Source of the DNA: Allopontixanthobacter sp034376665
GTDB lineage: Bacteria > Pseudomonadota > Alphaproteobacteria > Sphingomonadales > Sphingomonadaceae
Assembly (NCBI RefSeq): GCF_034376665.1
Contig: NZ_JAXMJI010000067.1
Location: forward strand, 1 to 64,000
Direction: 5' to 3'
DNA length: 64,000 bases
Positions 33,121-42,082 of this stretch are shown one piece after another (positions within the stretch are counted from its first letter, which is position 1; the number at the start of each line of letters is the position of its first letter). The notes under the pieces were generated by a model. It did no database searches and was not told the origin of the DNA. It saw only the letters and a program-made list of their open reading frames with translations. The position numbers and the translations under genes were made by a program.

Positions 33121-33983
33121 GCCGGACTCCGCCCCGCATTCTCAGCATTGCCGGTTCGGACAGTTCCGGCGGCGCCGGCATCCAGGCCGACATCAAGACG
33201 ATCACCATGCTCAGCGGCTATGCCATGACGGCGATTACGGCGGTGACGGCGCAGAACACCATCGGTGTTCAGGGCATTACCCCGATCGCGGGCGAGTTCG
33301 TGCTGGAACAGATCGCCTCGTGTATCGACGATATCGGCGCGGACGCGATCAAGATCGGGATGCTGGGCAATGAAGACATAGTGCGCCATGTCGCAGCGGC
33401 GCTGGTTGCGGCTCCTGAAGTCAGCGCCCGATCCGCCGCAGGACATATCGCCAAGAACGCACCGCCCGCGACAGGCCGCTTTCCGATCGTGCTCGACCCG
33501 GTGATGGTCGCCACCTCCGGTGCCCGGCTGATCGACGAGGCCGCGATTTCAGCGATGCGGGCGCGGCTGTTTCCGCTAGCGACGCTGCTGACGCCCAATC
33601 TGCCCGAACTGGAACTGCTGGCCGGCCGCGAACTGCGCACGCTTGAACTGATGCAGGACGCCGCCGGTGAACTCGCCCGGGAGGCCGGCTGCGACGTGCT
33701 TGCGAAAGGCGGCCATACCGATGACGAGCGCGTGATCGATGTGCTGGTCAGCCCGATGGGGGAGGCTCAGGTGTTCCACCACCGGCGGCTGTCCACCCCG
33801 CACACTCACGGCAGCGGCTGCACCCTGTCATCGGCCATTGCGACCCTGATCGGCCATGGGCAACCGCTTGAGGATGCAATCCGGATAGCGCGCAAATTCG
33901 TCTACAGCGCAATGGAGAACGCACCCGGCTTCGGTCTCGGCAGCGGTCCGATGGGCCATCAGGCCGTTCGCAACACCACCTAG
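33117..33983 (+). CDS. thiD: Hydroxymethylpyrimidine/phosphomethylpyrimidine kinase
   Basis: A 288-residue ribokinase-family enzyme that makes HMP-PP for thiamine. The HMP-binding N-terminus ILSIAGSDSSGGAGIQADIK is intact, and THGSGCTLSSAIA carries the catalytic base Asp-equivalent Gly-Cys anion hole. ATG 33117 overlaps the DUF1272 stop as ATGA. About 30 residues are inserted after VAAAPEVSARSAAGH (a loop of low similarity). No TPP riboswitch was recognised upstream. The stop overlaps that of the convergent LOG gene. Confidence 0.9.
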   Translation: MSRTPPRILSIAGSDSSGGAGIQADIKTITMLSGYAMTAITAVTAQNTIGVQGITPIAGEFVLEQIASCIDDIGADAIKIGMLGNEDIVRHVAAALVAAPEVSARSAAGHIAKNAPPATGRFPIVLDPVMVATSGARLIDEAAISAMRARLFPLATLLTPNLPELELLAGRELRTLELMQDAAGELAREAGCDVLAKGGHTDDERVIDVLVSPMGEAQVFHHRRLSTPHTHGSGCTLSSAIATLIGHGQPLEDAIRIARKFVYSAMENAPGFGLGSGPMGHQAVRNTT

Positions 33984-34855
33984 GCTTCGAGGTCGTAGAA
34001 CTCCGCGATATGGTGCCAGGCATCTTCGGCGGTTTCGCACCAGTGGAACAGGTCGAGATCCGCGAGATTGATAGTGCCTTCTTCGGCCAGGGCCTCGAAA
34101 TTGACGACTCTGGTCCAGAATTCCCTGCCGAACAGCAGCACTGGGATCGGCTTCATCTTGCCGGTCTGGATCAGGGTCAGCAATTCGAGAAATTCGTCGA
34201 GCGTTCCGAAACCGCCAGGAAACACCGCCACCGCCCGGGCACGCAGCAGGAAATGCATCTTGCGAAGTGCGAAATAGTGGAACTGGAACGACAAATAGGG
34301 CGTCACATAGGAATTGGGTGCCTGTTCATGCGGCAGGGCGATATTCAGCCCGATCGATTCCGCACCAGCGTCGGAAGCGCCGTGATTAGCCGCTTCCATG
34401 ATCGAGGGCCCGCCGCCCGAACAGATCACAAATTGCCGCTTGCCGTCTTCGATGATCGCCTTTTCGCTGACCAAGCGGCCGAGATTGTAGGCCTCCTGAT
34501 AATACTTCGATTTCTCCGCCAGCTTCTCGGCTACGGCTTTCTTGTCCGCTAGGGCACTCGCGACCAGTAATTCGGCCTGCGCCGGCGACGGGATTCGCGC
34601 GGAACCGTACATGACCAGGGTTGAGCCGACGCCGGCTTCTTCCAGAAGCATTTCGGGCTTCAGCAATTCAAGCTGGAAGCGAACCGGGCGCAATTCCTCG
34701 CGCAGCAGAAAATCATCATCCTGGAACGCCAGCCGGTATGCCGGGTGCCTTGTCTGAGGTGTCTGCCGGGGTGCTGAAACAGCAGTTTTCGCCTCAACAC
34801 TCGCAGGATAGAATTTGCGCTGGCTGAGTTCGTGGTCGTTATTGTCGTTATTCAT
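33980..34855 (-). CDS. LOG family (cytokinin riboside 5'-monophosphate phosphoribohydrolase-like) protein
   Basis: A 291-residue Rossmann-fold protein. It has VICSGGGPSIMEAANHGASD and the catalytic signature AVFPGGFGTLDEFLELLT (PGGxGTxxE). This marks the LOG/'lysine decarboxylase-like' family, which cleaves nucleoside monophosphates. A ~100-residue N-terminal extension makes it longer than plant-type LOG proteins, and the bacterial long form is often linked to nucleotide salvage (PpnN-like). ATG 34855 is chosen; GCGGCTGG lies upstream. Confidence 0.85.
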   Translation of the reverse strand: MNNDNNDHELSQRKFYPASVEAKTAVSAPRQTPQTRHPAYRLAFQDDDFLLREELRPVRFQLELLKPEMLLEEAGVGSTLVMYGSARIPSPAQAELLVASALADKKAVAEKLAEKSKYYQEAYNLGRLVSEKAIIEDGKRQFVICSGGGPSIMEAANHGASDAGAESIGLNIALPHEQAPNSYVTPYLSFQFHYFALRKMHFLLRARAVAVFPGGFGTLDEFLELLTLIQTGKMKPIPVLLFGREFWTRVVNFEALAEEGTINLADLDLFHWCETAEDAWHHIAEFYDLEA

Positions 34856-34993
34856 ACCAGCCGCCCTAATCGCGCGGCGATGCGGGGGCAAGTTGTGAAT
34901 TGGGCACAGGAAATCGGAGGCCTCCCGTGACCCCCACTCTATGGTTTCAGAAGGGAAGCCCTCTTTGATCAGGATGGCCCTGTCGGCACCGGT

Positions 34994-36451
34994 CTATCCG
35001 ATACATGCAGCAATCGCAGCGCCATATGTGCGTCCGATTGGCACTTCCGTCTTGTCACCGAGGACCAGAATGCGGCCGCCACCGGGGCGGGGTCTGGTTC
35101 CGGTCACATGTTCACGATTGACGGCATAACTCTTGTGCACGCGCAGGAACTGCGGTGACATAGACTCAAGCAGACGGGCGAGGTTCATCGTAACCAGAAG
35201 CCGGCCGCCACTGGCAAGCACCACGTCGCAATAGTCGTCGGCTGCCTGGACATAGAGAATGTCGCCCTCCGCGACGCGGTGTGTCCGGGAGCCAGTTCGC
35301 AGAATCGCAATGGGTTCATTTTCGCGTTGCGCCCTACCAAGCCGCTCTTCGAGTACCGCCGCTCGTTTCGCTTCTGCGTCCCGCTCGAGACTAATGCTCC
35401 GCAAGCCCGCAATTTGCTCGATGGTCACAATCATGAGCAGCACCGCCAGTAGGGCGAAATAGCTCCGTTCGAGAAAGCTGGTGCCCTGCCAGATTGCTAG
35501 GGCGATCACGATCAACCCTGTCGCCAGGCCGGTCTGGGCCGCGCGCGGCTCTCGATCGAGCGCGTACCACGCGCAGACGCTTAGTCCTGCCGCGCCGGCC
35601 AGGATGGCACCTAGAGCCTTGAAGCCATACCAAGGCATGAAGACGATGCTGATTACTGCGGCGGCTGCAACACCCAGAGAGACAAAGCCTTGCCAACCCT
35701 GGGCGAACCGGCGGGCCGCATAACCTGCCGCAAGTACGGCGGTCACCGAGGCCAGCCCGGGAATCGCCACCATACGCACCATGTATTGCGGATATGAATA
35801 GGCAATAAAGGCTGGGCTTACCTGGAGGACAAGCTGCAGCACAGCAGAACCACCTATCAGTGCGAGCAACAGGGATCCTCTGTCACGCCGGTCGCTGATC
35901 GCTGCGGCGAGGAAGTACATGCCTGCCGCGGCTAGCACGCCCAGAATGAGGAGCGTGGGAAGATATGCCCACAGGTCTCGAAGCTGCTGGTTCTGAAACG
36001 GTCCTACGTGGAAAACGCGGACCGCAGGCTTCACCGGCAGCCAGGCATGATGGGCTGAAATACGCGCGGATACCACATTGGATCCGGGCCGCACGAGATG
36101 CGAAGGCACAGGAAATGTCGCCACGAACCGGCCGGCCTTCTCCCGCGCGGCCGTCGCTGCCGGAACGCCGTTACGGCCCAGAAGAACGCCGTTCCAGCGG
36201 ACTTCCGAACTGGCCAGGGCAACAATCCGTACCATCAGCGGGCGCGCGAGCGGCAAAGCCTGCTCACTCACCTCGACCTTGCGCTGGATTGTGACCTCGG
36301 CTTGTTCGATGGAGATATCCTCCAGCTTGACCGGCCCGCATTGCGAAGCCGGTGGCTCCGCGCATAGGCGGACCGGTCCCGAAGAAACCGGGTGTGGGCC
36401 AGCCCCAACCAGAAGCAGGATGGCCAAGACGCTGAGTATGATCCTCATCAT
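34994..36451 (-). CDS. Membrane LytTR-type transcriptional regulator
   Basis: A 485-residue protein. N-terminal signal sequence or anchor (MMRIILSVLAILLLVGAG), a periplasmic beta-rich domain (about 30-155), seven to eight membrane segments (about 160-365), a short coiled coil (LERDAEAKRAAVLEERLGRA) and a C-terminal LytTR DNA-binding domain (about 385-485: HRVAEGDILYVQAADDYCDV, LRVHKSYAVNREHV). So it resembles 7TM-DISM sensors fused to LytTR instead of a kinase. ATG 36451 is preferred over GTG 36493 since the hydrophobic leader starts there. It is divergent from the serine hydrolase gene by ~210 bp and may regulate it. Confidence 0.8.
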   Translation of the reverse strand: MMRIILSVLAILLLVGAGPHPVSSGPVRLCAEPPASQCGPVKLEDISIEQAEVTIQRKVEVSEQALPLARPLMVRIVALASSEVRWNGVLLGRNGVPAATAAREKAGRFVATFPVPSHLVRPGSNVVSARISAHHAWLPVKPAVRVFHVGPFQNQQLRDLWAYLPTLLILGVLAAAGMYFLAAAISDRRDRGSLLLALIGGSAVLQLVLQVSPAFIAYSYPQYMVRMVAIPGLASVTAVLAAGYAARRFAQGWQGFVSLGVAAAAVISIVFMPWYGFKALGAILAGAAGLSVCAWYALDREPRAAQTGLATGLIVIALAIWQGTSFLERSYFALLAVLLMIVTIEQIAGLRSISLERDAEAKRAAVLEERLGRAQRENEPIAILRTGSRTHRVAEGDILYVQAADDYCDVVLASGGRLLVTMNLARLLESMSPQFLRVHKSYAVNREHVTGTRPRPGGGRILVLGDKTEVPIGRTYGAAIAACIG

Positions 36452-36658
36452 CTGGCCATAGCCCTGTTTCTTCCCCCTGTCCCTGTCGTTCACCGACGCT
36501 GCCGGTCATTGCCCGAAAGCTCGTCGACACATTCCTCTGCCAGGGTAAACGCAATGCCCGGGTCGAGTGCGGGGATAGTCCTTGCGGAACCAGACGTCCC
36601 ACCGCGCAGCCAATCCTAGGCTCGTCTGCCTGTCCAACAGAACTGGAAATATTCTGTC

Positions 36659-38155
36659 ATGAAACTCGTATCGACTGCCCCGCACCCAGCCGCCTTTCGG
36701 CCGAGCTTGCCGTTTGCGGCCTTTTCTGCCGTTATTGCCATGGCGCTATCCCAGCCAGCGGCAGCGGGCGCTCCGCAAAGGCAGGGCGAAACCGAGTTGG
36801 TAAGGCCGACCGTTGGCCCTGCCCAGATTGCCGACCGGATGCTCGCAGCGCTGGTGGAGGTGAACGGCGTACCGGGCATGGCAGCCGCGGTGTGGAAGGA
36901 TGGAGCCATCCTCTGGGCAGGGGAGGCCGGGTTCCGTAACGCCGAACAGCGACTGCCGGTGGAGGCGGGAACGGTGTTCCGGCTCGCCAGCGTTTCGAAG
37001 ATATTCGCTGTTGTCGCCGCAGCACGGCTGCGCGAGCAAGGTCTCCTCGATGTCAACCGGCCTGTTCAGGAAATCGTCGATCATCTGGACAATGATTGGC
37101 CGCCCATAACAAGCCGACAGCTCGCATCACATACCTCTGGCATTCCGCACTATCAGGAAATCGACAGCGGGCGCGGCGGCATCAAATTCGAAAACATGGA
37201 AAAATCCGTGAGCGTATTCAGCGGCCGCGACCTGCTGTTCACGCCGGGCACCGGGTACAATTATTCCTCCTATGGCTACACACTTCTGAGCGCGGTGGTC
37301 GAAAAGGCTGCTGGCCAGCCCTATCTGGACTATCTTGCTGCGGCGATCGTTCCGGGTTTGCATATCGGGCCGGACATTACGGACACCTCGCACACCGATG
37401 CCTCCACAGCCTATACCTACATAGAGGGTGAACTCGCCGTCGCACCACCGCATGATTACAGCTACAGTTGGGGCGGCGCCGGGCTCGGCTCCAACGCGAG
37501 CGACCTTGCAGAGTTTGGGGGCCGGATTCTTTCCGGAGCCGTCATTTCGGACGCCAGCTTTGCATGGATGCAGCAACCGGCGCGGCTGTCCGACGGCAGT
37601 TCTGTCGAAGAAGGCGGCTTTCCCGTAGGATTCGGCTTACGCGGCGGAACCGACATCGATGGAGAGCGCATCGTCCATCATGCCGGCGTTACGTTGGGCG
37701 CCCGCAGCGTCCTTATGCTGTATCCCGACAGCAAGGTCGCCGCCAGTGTGCTTTCGAACGCCCCTTGGGTCTCGAACATTGAACAGACCGCGATCATGCT
37801 CGCCGCCCCTTTCCACAAGCCGCTTGCCCCCCAGGATTCCAATCCCTGCCCCCTCGAAGCGACCCGCTATGCCGGCACCTCTAATGGCGTATCATTGGTC
37901 GGCACAGCGCACTTCGTGCTGGACGAAGGGATATGTGTCGGCACGATTTCCATCGCAGGCCCTCTTGCCGAATGGTTCAACAACGCGCCTCAGCGGGATA
38001 CGGACTCAATCAGGATAATCGGTCTCAATGCCCACCGCGGTCTGGCCAGCGCGGCGCTGATTACCCCCTATGGCGCCTATGATTTTCGGCCGGATGGCGG
38101 GGCCTATTCTACCGAATTCAACAGCAAGCGTTCGCTTTCGGTCACATTCGAGTGA
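36659..38155 (+). CDS. Serine hydrolase of the beta-lactamase class C family, secreted
   Basis: A 498-residue protein with a signal peptide (about 1-36). The catalytic motif SxxK is Ser-Val-Ser-Lys in RLASVSKIF (about residue 111-114), the Tyr motif is YSSYGYTLL, and the third motif is HHAG (instead of KTG), as in esterase/D-peptidase members. A C-terminal ~120-residue beta domain follows. It could act on peptidoglycan peptides or esters; resistance to beta-lactams should not be inferred. It is divergent from the LytTR membrane regulator. Confidence 0.85.
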   Translation: MKLVSTAPHPAAFRPSLPFAAFSAVIAMALSQPAAAGAPQRQGETELVRPTVGPAQIADRMLAALVEVNGVPGMAAAVWKDGAILWAGEAGFRNAEQRLPVEAGTVFRLASVSKIFAVVAAARLREQGLLDVNRPVQEIVDHLDNDWPPITSRQLASHTSGIPHYQEIDSGRGGIKFENMEKSVSVFSGRDLLFTPGTGYNYSSYGYTLLSAVVEKAAGQPYLDYLAAAIVPGLHIGPDITDTSHTDASTAYTYIEGELAVAPPHDYSYSWGGAGLGSNASDLAEFGGRILSGAVISDASFAWMQQPARLSDGSSVEEGGFPVGFGLRGGTDIDGERIVHHAGVTLGARSVLMLYPDSKVAASVLSNAPWVSNIEQTAIMLAAPFHKPLAPQDSNPCPLEATRYAGTSNGVSLVGTAHFVLDEGICVGTISIAGPLAEWFNNAPQRDTDSIRIIGLNAHRGLASAALITPYGAYDFRPDGGAYSTEFNSKRSLSVTFE

Positions 38156-38349
38156 AATCCGATACCCGGGTGCTGCCATCCGTTCCAAGGCTGCGCGTCG
38201 GAACAACGTCCGTCTTGATGTTGGCTAACCAACCAATCATTGAATGGACGTAGTCGATCGGCAGAACGTGCAGACGGGAATCGTTCTGGGATGCGCGCGG
38301 CTATAACAATCAGACCATAAGCTTCCCGTGCCTGCCTTGGCCAAACAAC

Positions 38350-39237
38350 CTATGGTGTGCCGCCGAGCAGGCTCAGCCGGCGAAATTCACTTGGTGCCAT
38401 ACCGGCATGGCGGGAGAAAAAGCGCGCGAAATAGGCGGGGTCGGCAAAGCCCACCAGACCGGCGATCTCCTTGACCGTCAGCATGGTGTACACAAGGTTG
38501 CGCCGCGCTTCGAGATAGATGCGGTCGTGAACCACTTTCTTGGCGGTGCGCCCCAATGCAGCGCGAGAAATGTTATTGAGCTGCGTTGGCGTGATGCTGA
38601 GCCGCGCGGCGTAGAACTCCAGCGTTGCACCTTCGCGAAAATGCTTTTCCACCAGCGCCGTGAACTCAGCCGCCCGCCGGTCCTGTCGTAGCGAATTGGT
38701 TGGGCGCCGGCCGATTTCGGTTGCAAGCTCCCGGGTAATCCATACCAGGATGAGCGAGAAGTACGCCCGCAATGCCACCTGGCGCACTGGTGAAATTCCG
38801 GAAAATTCCCCCACCAGCTGATCGAAAAGATCGCCGATCAATTTATGTGCAGCGGATTTGGCGGCAGAAATGATCCGCGGCTTTGACAGCGCGTCTATTA
38901 CTTCAACGGTCGCCCCCAGACTTTCATCGAGCGTGCGGCCGTGCAAGGTTACCACATGGCCATCGATGTCGGTACCGAATGTAAAGCTGTGCACGGTCTG
39001 CGCCGGGACGATCATGACACAAGGCATCACCAATTGGTGCGAAACCATGTCGAGCTGCACCTGGCCGCTGCCTGCAGCAAAGTAGAAGATGTGCAGCAGT
39101 TCCTGATGCTGATGCGGCTTGATTGTCCAATTGTGCAGTGCGCTTCTCTGAACGATCGACTCGCAATGGATTGGATCGAGCGGAATCTCGATAAGTTCTT
39201 CATAGATATCAAACCGATGAATAGATTCTTCCTGCAT
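38350..39237 (-). CDS. AraC family regulator, PobR-like
   Basis: A 295-residue regulator. The N-terminal cupin-type domain has HQHQELLHIFYFAAGSGQV and PAQTVHSFTFGTDIDGHVV. The C-terminal double HTH includes LEFYAARLSITPTQLNNISR and VKEIAGLVGFADPAYFARFFSRHAGMAPSEFR. It resembles PobR-type activators of aromatic-acid genes. ATG 39237 has AAGGA eight bases upstream. It is divergent from the aldehyde dehydrogenase operon; the motif at 39285-39324 between them is the probable binding site. Confidence 0.85.
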   Translation of the reverse strand: MQEESIHRFDIYEELIEIPLDPIHCESIVQRSALHNWTIKPHQHQELLHIFYFAAGSGQVQLDMVSHQLVMPCVMIVPAQTVHSFTFGTDIDGHVVTLHGRTLDESLGATVEVIDALSKPRIISAAKSAAHKLIGDLFDQLVGEFSGISPVRQVALRAYFSLILVWITRELATEIGRRPTNSLRQDRRAAEFTALVEKHFREGATLEFYAARLSITPTQLNNISRAALGRTAKKVVHDRIYLEARRNLVYTMLTVKEIAGLVGFADPAYFARFFSRHAGMAPSEFRRLSLLGGTP

Positions 39238-39284
39238 GGAACCAATCCTTTCGTGCATTTCGCCGGCACATTCTGACTGCTCGA

Positions 39285-39324
39285 ACTTTTGAAAAGTACA
39301 GTTTTAGTCGAGTTTTGTCCATTC
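39285..39324 (+). promoter_or_regulatory. Shared regulatory element, copy 1 (AraC/ALDH intergenic)
   Basis: It has the palindrome ACTTTT-G-AAAAGT (39285-39297), continuing as AAAAGTAC (39292-39299), then GTC and TTTTGTCC (39313-39320). 26 of 33 positions (39292-39324) match the element at 50107-50139. It lies 97 bp before the ALDH start. Confidence 0.55.
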
Positions 39325-39421
39325 TCACGCGGGTCGGTCCGGTTTAGGTCAATGATTGAATGAAACCCTGGTCGCATTGCCGCGACGCATAATAACGGGG
39401 ACGCCGACATTCGGAGAGGAT

Positions 39422-40885
39422 ATGGACATCACGCAGCCATTGATCGCGCGCAATTATATCGGCGGAGCGTTTCGGGAGTCCTCCTCGACTTTTGAGAAGC
39501 TGTCCCCGGTCGATGGACGCAGCGTAGCGCTGGTTCATGAAGCCAGTGCCGATGATGTCAACGATGCTGTTATGGCTGCACGCGCGGCGAGCGATGGTGC
39601 ATGGGGCGCGATGTCCCAGCGCGAGCGAAGCGCAATGCTGGGCAAGGTTGCCGGACTGATCGAAGCGCGTTTTGACGATTTCGTCGAGGCCGAACTCGCC
39701 GATACGGGCAGACCGCGCGCCGCCGCGCGCGAGTTCGATGTACCGCGCACCGCCGATACATTCCGGCTGTTTGCGGGTCTGGCAGGCAGCTATCCAGGGC
39801 AATCCTGGCAGACCGAGGCTCCCGGTATAATGGCGGTCAATTACCAGCTGCGCCGCCCGGCCGGCGTGGTTGCCGCGATCGCGCCGTGGAACATGCCGAT
39901 GGTGCTGCTGGCGTTCAAGATCGCGCCCGCGCTGGCGGTGGGCAACGGCGTGGTTGCCAAGCCTTCGGAAGAAGCGCCTTCAACCGCCTCGATCATGGCC
40001 GAGGTTTTCGACCAGGCCGGGCTTCCCGCCGGGGCGTTCAACCTCGTCAACGGTTTCGGCGTCGATTCCGCCGGCGCCTTCCTCACCTCGCATCCCAGCG
40101 TCAACCGGATCTCCTTCACCGGTGAAACCAGCACAGGCGCGCATGTCATGCGCTCGGCCGCCGCCATGGTTCGGCCAGTTTCGCTTGAACTGGGAGGCAA
40201 GAATCCCGCAATCGTGTTCGAGGATGCGGACCTTGCCGCGGCCATTGCCGGCACGGCCCGCGCCGCATTCTACAATTGCGGCCAGGTGTGCCTGTGTACC
40301 GAACGGGTCTATGTCCACCGTTCGCGGTTCGATGAGTTCGTTGCCGGGCTCAAGGCAGAAGCGGAAAAGCTGGTGATCGGTGCGCCCGACGATGCCGGTG
40401 TCCAGATGGGCCCGCTGATTTCGCGCAAGCACCGCAACCGGGTGCTCTCCTTTCTAGAGATCGCCCGGCAGGATGGAACGATCGTCACCGGCGGCGGCGT
40501 ACCGCAGTTCGGCGATGCCCGCGATGAAGGCGCGTTCGTGCAGCCGACCATCGTCACCGACATTCCCGAAACCTCGCGCTTCGTGACGGAGGAAGTGTTC
40601 GGGCCGGTATGCCATGTCGCCCCCTTCGACGATGAGGACGAGGCGGTGGCCCTGGCGACTGGTTCGGATTACGGGCTCGTTTCGGTCGTCTGGTCGGGCA
40701 ACACTTCGCGCGCGCTGCGCGTGGCCGGGCGGATGCGCAGCGGCGTGGTGTGGGTCAACGGCTGGCTGATCCGCGACCTCAGAACGCCGTTCGGCGGCGT
40801 CGGGCTTTCGGGCATCGGCAAGGAAGGCGGCTATGCCAGCCTCGATTTCTACACCGATCAGACGAATGTCTGCGTAAAGCTGTGA
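39422..40885 (+). CDS. Aldehyde dehydrogenase
   Basis: A 487-residue NAD(P)-dependent ALDH. The catalytic Cys is in FYNCGQVCLCTERVYV, the general base Glu in SLELGGKNPAIVFED, and the NAD-binding segments IAPWNMPM and SFTGETSTG are present. The closest named types are 2-hydroxymuconic/aminomuconic semialdehyde or vanillin-type dehydrogenases; the operon context suggests an aromatic or ring-cleavage aldehyde. GGAGAGG just before ATG 39422 fixes the start. The stop overlaps the next gene (GTGA). Confidence 0.9.
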   Translation: MDITQPLIARNYIGGAFRESSSTFEKLSPVDGRSVALVHEASADDVNDAVMAARAASDGAWGAMSQRERSAMLGKVAGLIEARFDDFVEAELADTGRPRAAAREFDVPRTADTFRLFAGLAGSYPGQSWQTEAPGIMAVNYQLRRPAGVVAAIAPWNMPMVLLAFKIAPALAVGNGVVAKPSEEAPSTASIMAEVFDQAGLPAGAFNLVNGFGVDSAGAFLTSHPSVNRISFTGETSTGAHVMRSAAAMVRPVSLELGGKNPAIVFEDADLAAAIAGTARAAFYNCGQVCLCTERVYVHRSRFDEFVAGLKAEAEKLVIGAPDDAGVQMGPLISRKHRNRVLSFLEIARQDGTIVTGGGVPQFGDARDEGAFVQPTIVTDIPETSRFVTEEVFGPVCHVAPFDDEDEAVALATGSDYGLVSVVWSGNTSRALRVAGRMRSGVVWVNGWLIRDLRTPFGGVGLSGIGKEGGYASLDFYTDQTNVCVKL

Positions 40886-42054
40886 CAACCGCCAACCTCC
40901 TTGGCACTTCGCCCCTGCCGCGATTTTTCGCCGTCGATGATGTGGCCGGGGAGCCTTTACCCGCGCCCGGCGCTGGCTGGGGGCACACGGTCAGGGCGAC
41001 TGTCCGCTCGCTCAGCATGATGCAGAAGGAAGCTGTCGTCAGCTCCTCTGCCAGCAGCCGATCGTGGCGGCTGGTGAGCGACGAGGGTGATTATCTCGAC
41101 GGGTATGACGAGGCACCTCCGCCGCTTGCCTTCCTTTCCACTGGTATGGTTGCCTCCTACATGGATGAGTTGCTGGCCCTGGCTGCAATGCGCGGAATTG
41201 ATACGAAGGGTATCCGCCTGACGCTGGACAATTATTACACCATGCAGGGCTCTGCGCTGCGCGGCACGATGGTTGCGGGGGCCGATCATCCGGTATTGAC
41301 TGCCGAATGTCCGGCGCTCGCGGGCAATCGCTCCGAAGCGATGTCTCTGCTGCTTGGCGCAACGGGCGCATCGCCCATGCACGGGCTGGTTTCGACCTCG
41401 CGGAGCGGATCCTTTGCGCTGATCCACAATGGAGAACGCATCGCGCAAGGTGAAGTTGGCGGTCAGGACGACGCAGTCGAGCCCGACAGCGACGCCCGGT
41501 TTGAACAGCTGTGCCCAGCCCCCGGGGCGTGGGAAGCACTGCTGGAACGCGGCGGCCCAACGCCGCGCACGGGCGAGGCGGATTCCGGGCCCGGATCGAG
41601 CCTCGCCGAAACGCAGGACCGGCGGCTGCATGTCCGCGCGGTGTGCACGCTGCGCGGGGATGGACTTAAGGAAATCCAGCAAAGCATGTTCAACCCCCAG
41701 GGGACGATGTTCCGGTTCCTTTCGGACCCTGACGGTCAGCGCGCGCCAGGCGCCTCTGCCTATGTCGCGGCCGGGATCGGCTTCTGCTTCATGACCCAGC
41801 TTGGCCGCTATGCGAAGATCACCCGCCGCGATCTTGAACGCTACGCAATCGTGCAGGACATCGATTTTTCGCAAGGCGGGGCGACTGGCGACACCGGCCA
41901 TGCAGGTGATGCCAGCGCTCCGCGAACCACCGTCAGCATTGCCAGCAGCGAAGACGCGGATTTCGCGCGCCAGCTGCTGAAAATGGGCGAGCAGACCTGC
42001 TTTCTGCACGCGCTGTGCCGGACCGCACTCAAGACGCGCATCCGGCTCGCCTGA
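40882..42054 (+). CDS. Tandem OsmC domain protein
   Basis: A 390-residue protein with two OsmC-like regions. The first (about 20-130) has VRSLSMMQKEAVVSSSASSR, the helix PPPLAFLSTGMVASYMDELL and GIRLTLDNYYTMQGSALRGT; the second (about 250-385) repeats these as LHVRAVCTLRGDG, SAYVAAGIGFCFMTQLGRYA, and the closing EQTCFLHALCRTALKTRI. OsmC/Ohr proteins normally have one domain of ~140 residues and act as dimers reducing hydroperoxides; here the dimer may be fused. Only a few Cys remain in each half (TAECPAL; QTCFLHALC). Start GTG 40882 overlaps the ALDH stop. Function is unknown. Confidence 0.75.
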   Translation: MTTANLLGTSPLPRFFAVDDVAGEPLPAPGAGWGHTVRATVRSLSMMQKEAVVSSSASSRSWRLVSDEGDYLDGYDEAPPPLAFLSTGMVASYMDELLALAAMRGIDTKGIRLTLDNYYTMQGSALRGTMVAGADHPVLTAECPALAGNRSEAMSLLLGATGASPMHGLVSTSRSGSFALIHNGERIAQGEVGGQDDAVEPDSDARFEQLCPAPGAWEALLERGGPTPRTGEADSGPGSSLAETQDRRLHVRAVCTLRGDGLKEIQQSMFNPQGTMFRFLSDPDGQRAPGASAYVAAGIGFCFMTQLGRYAKITRRDLERYAIVQDIDFSQGGATGDTGHAGDASAPRTTVSIASSEDADFARQLLKMGEQTCFLHALCRTALKTRIRLA

Positions 42055-42082
42055 AAAGACATAAAGAGGGAGTTACGACACA

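Noticed and set aside
36659..38155. Serine hydrolase as a resistance beta-lactamase
   Set aside because: The third motif is HHAG rather than KTG, and the length and C-terminal domain fit esterase/D-peptidase members.
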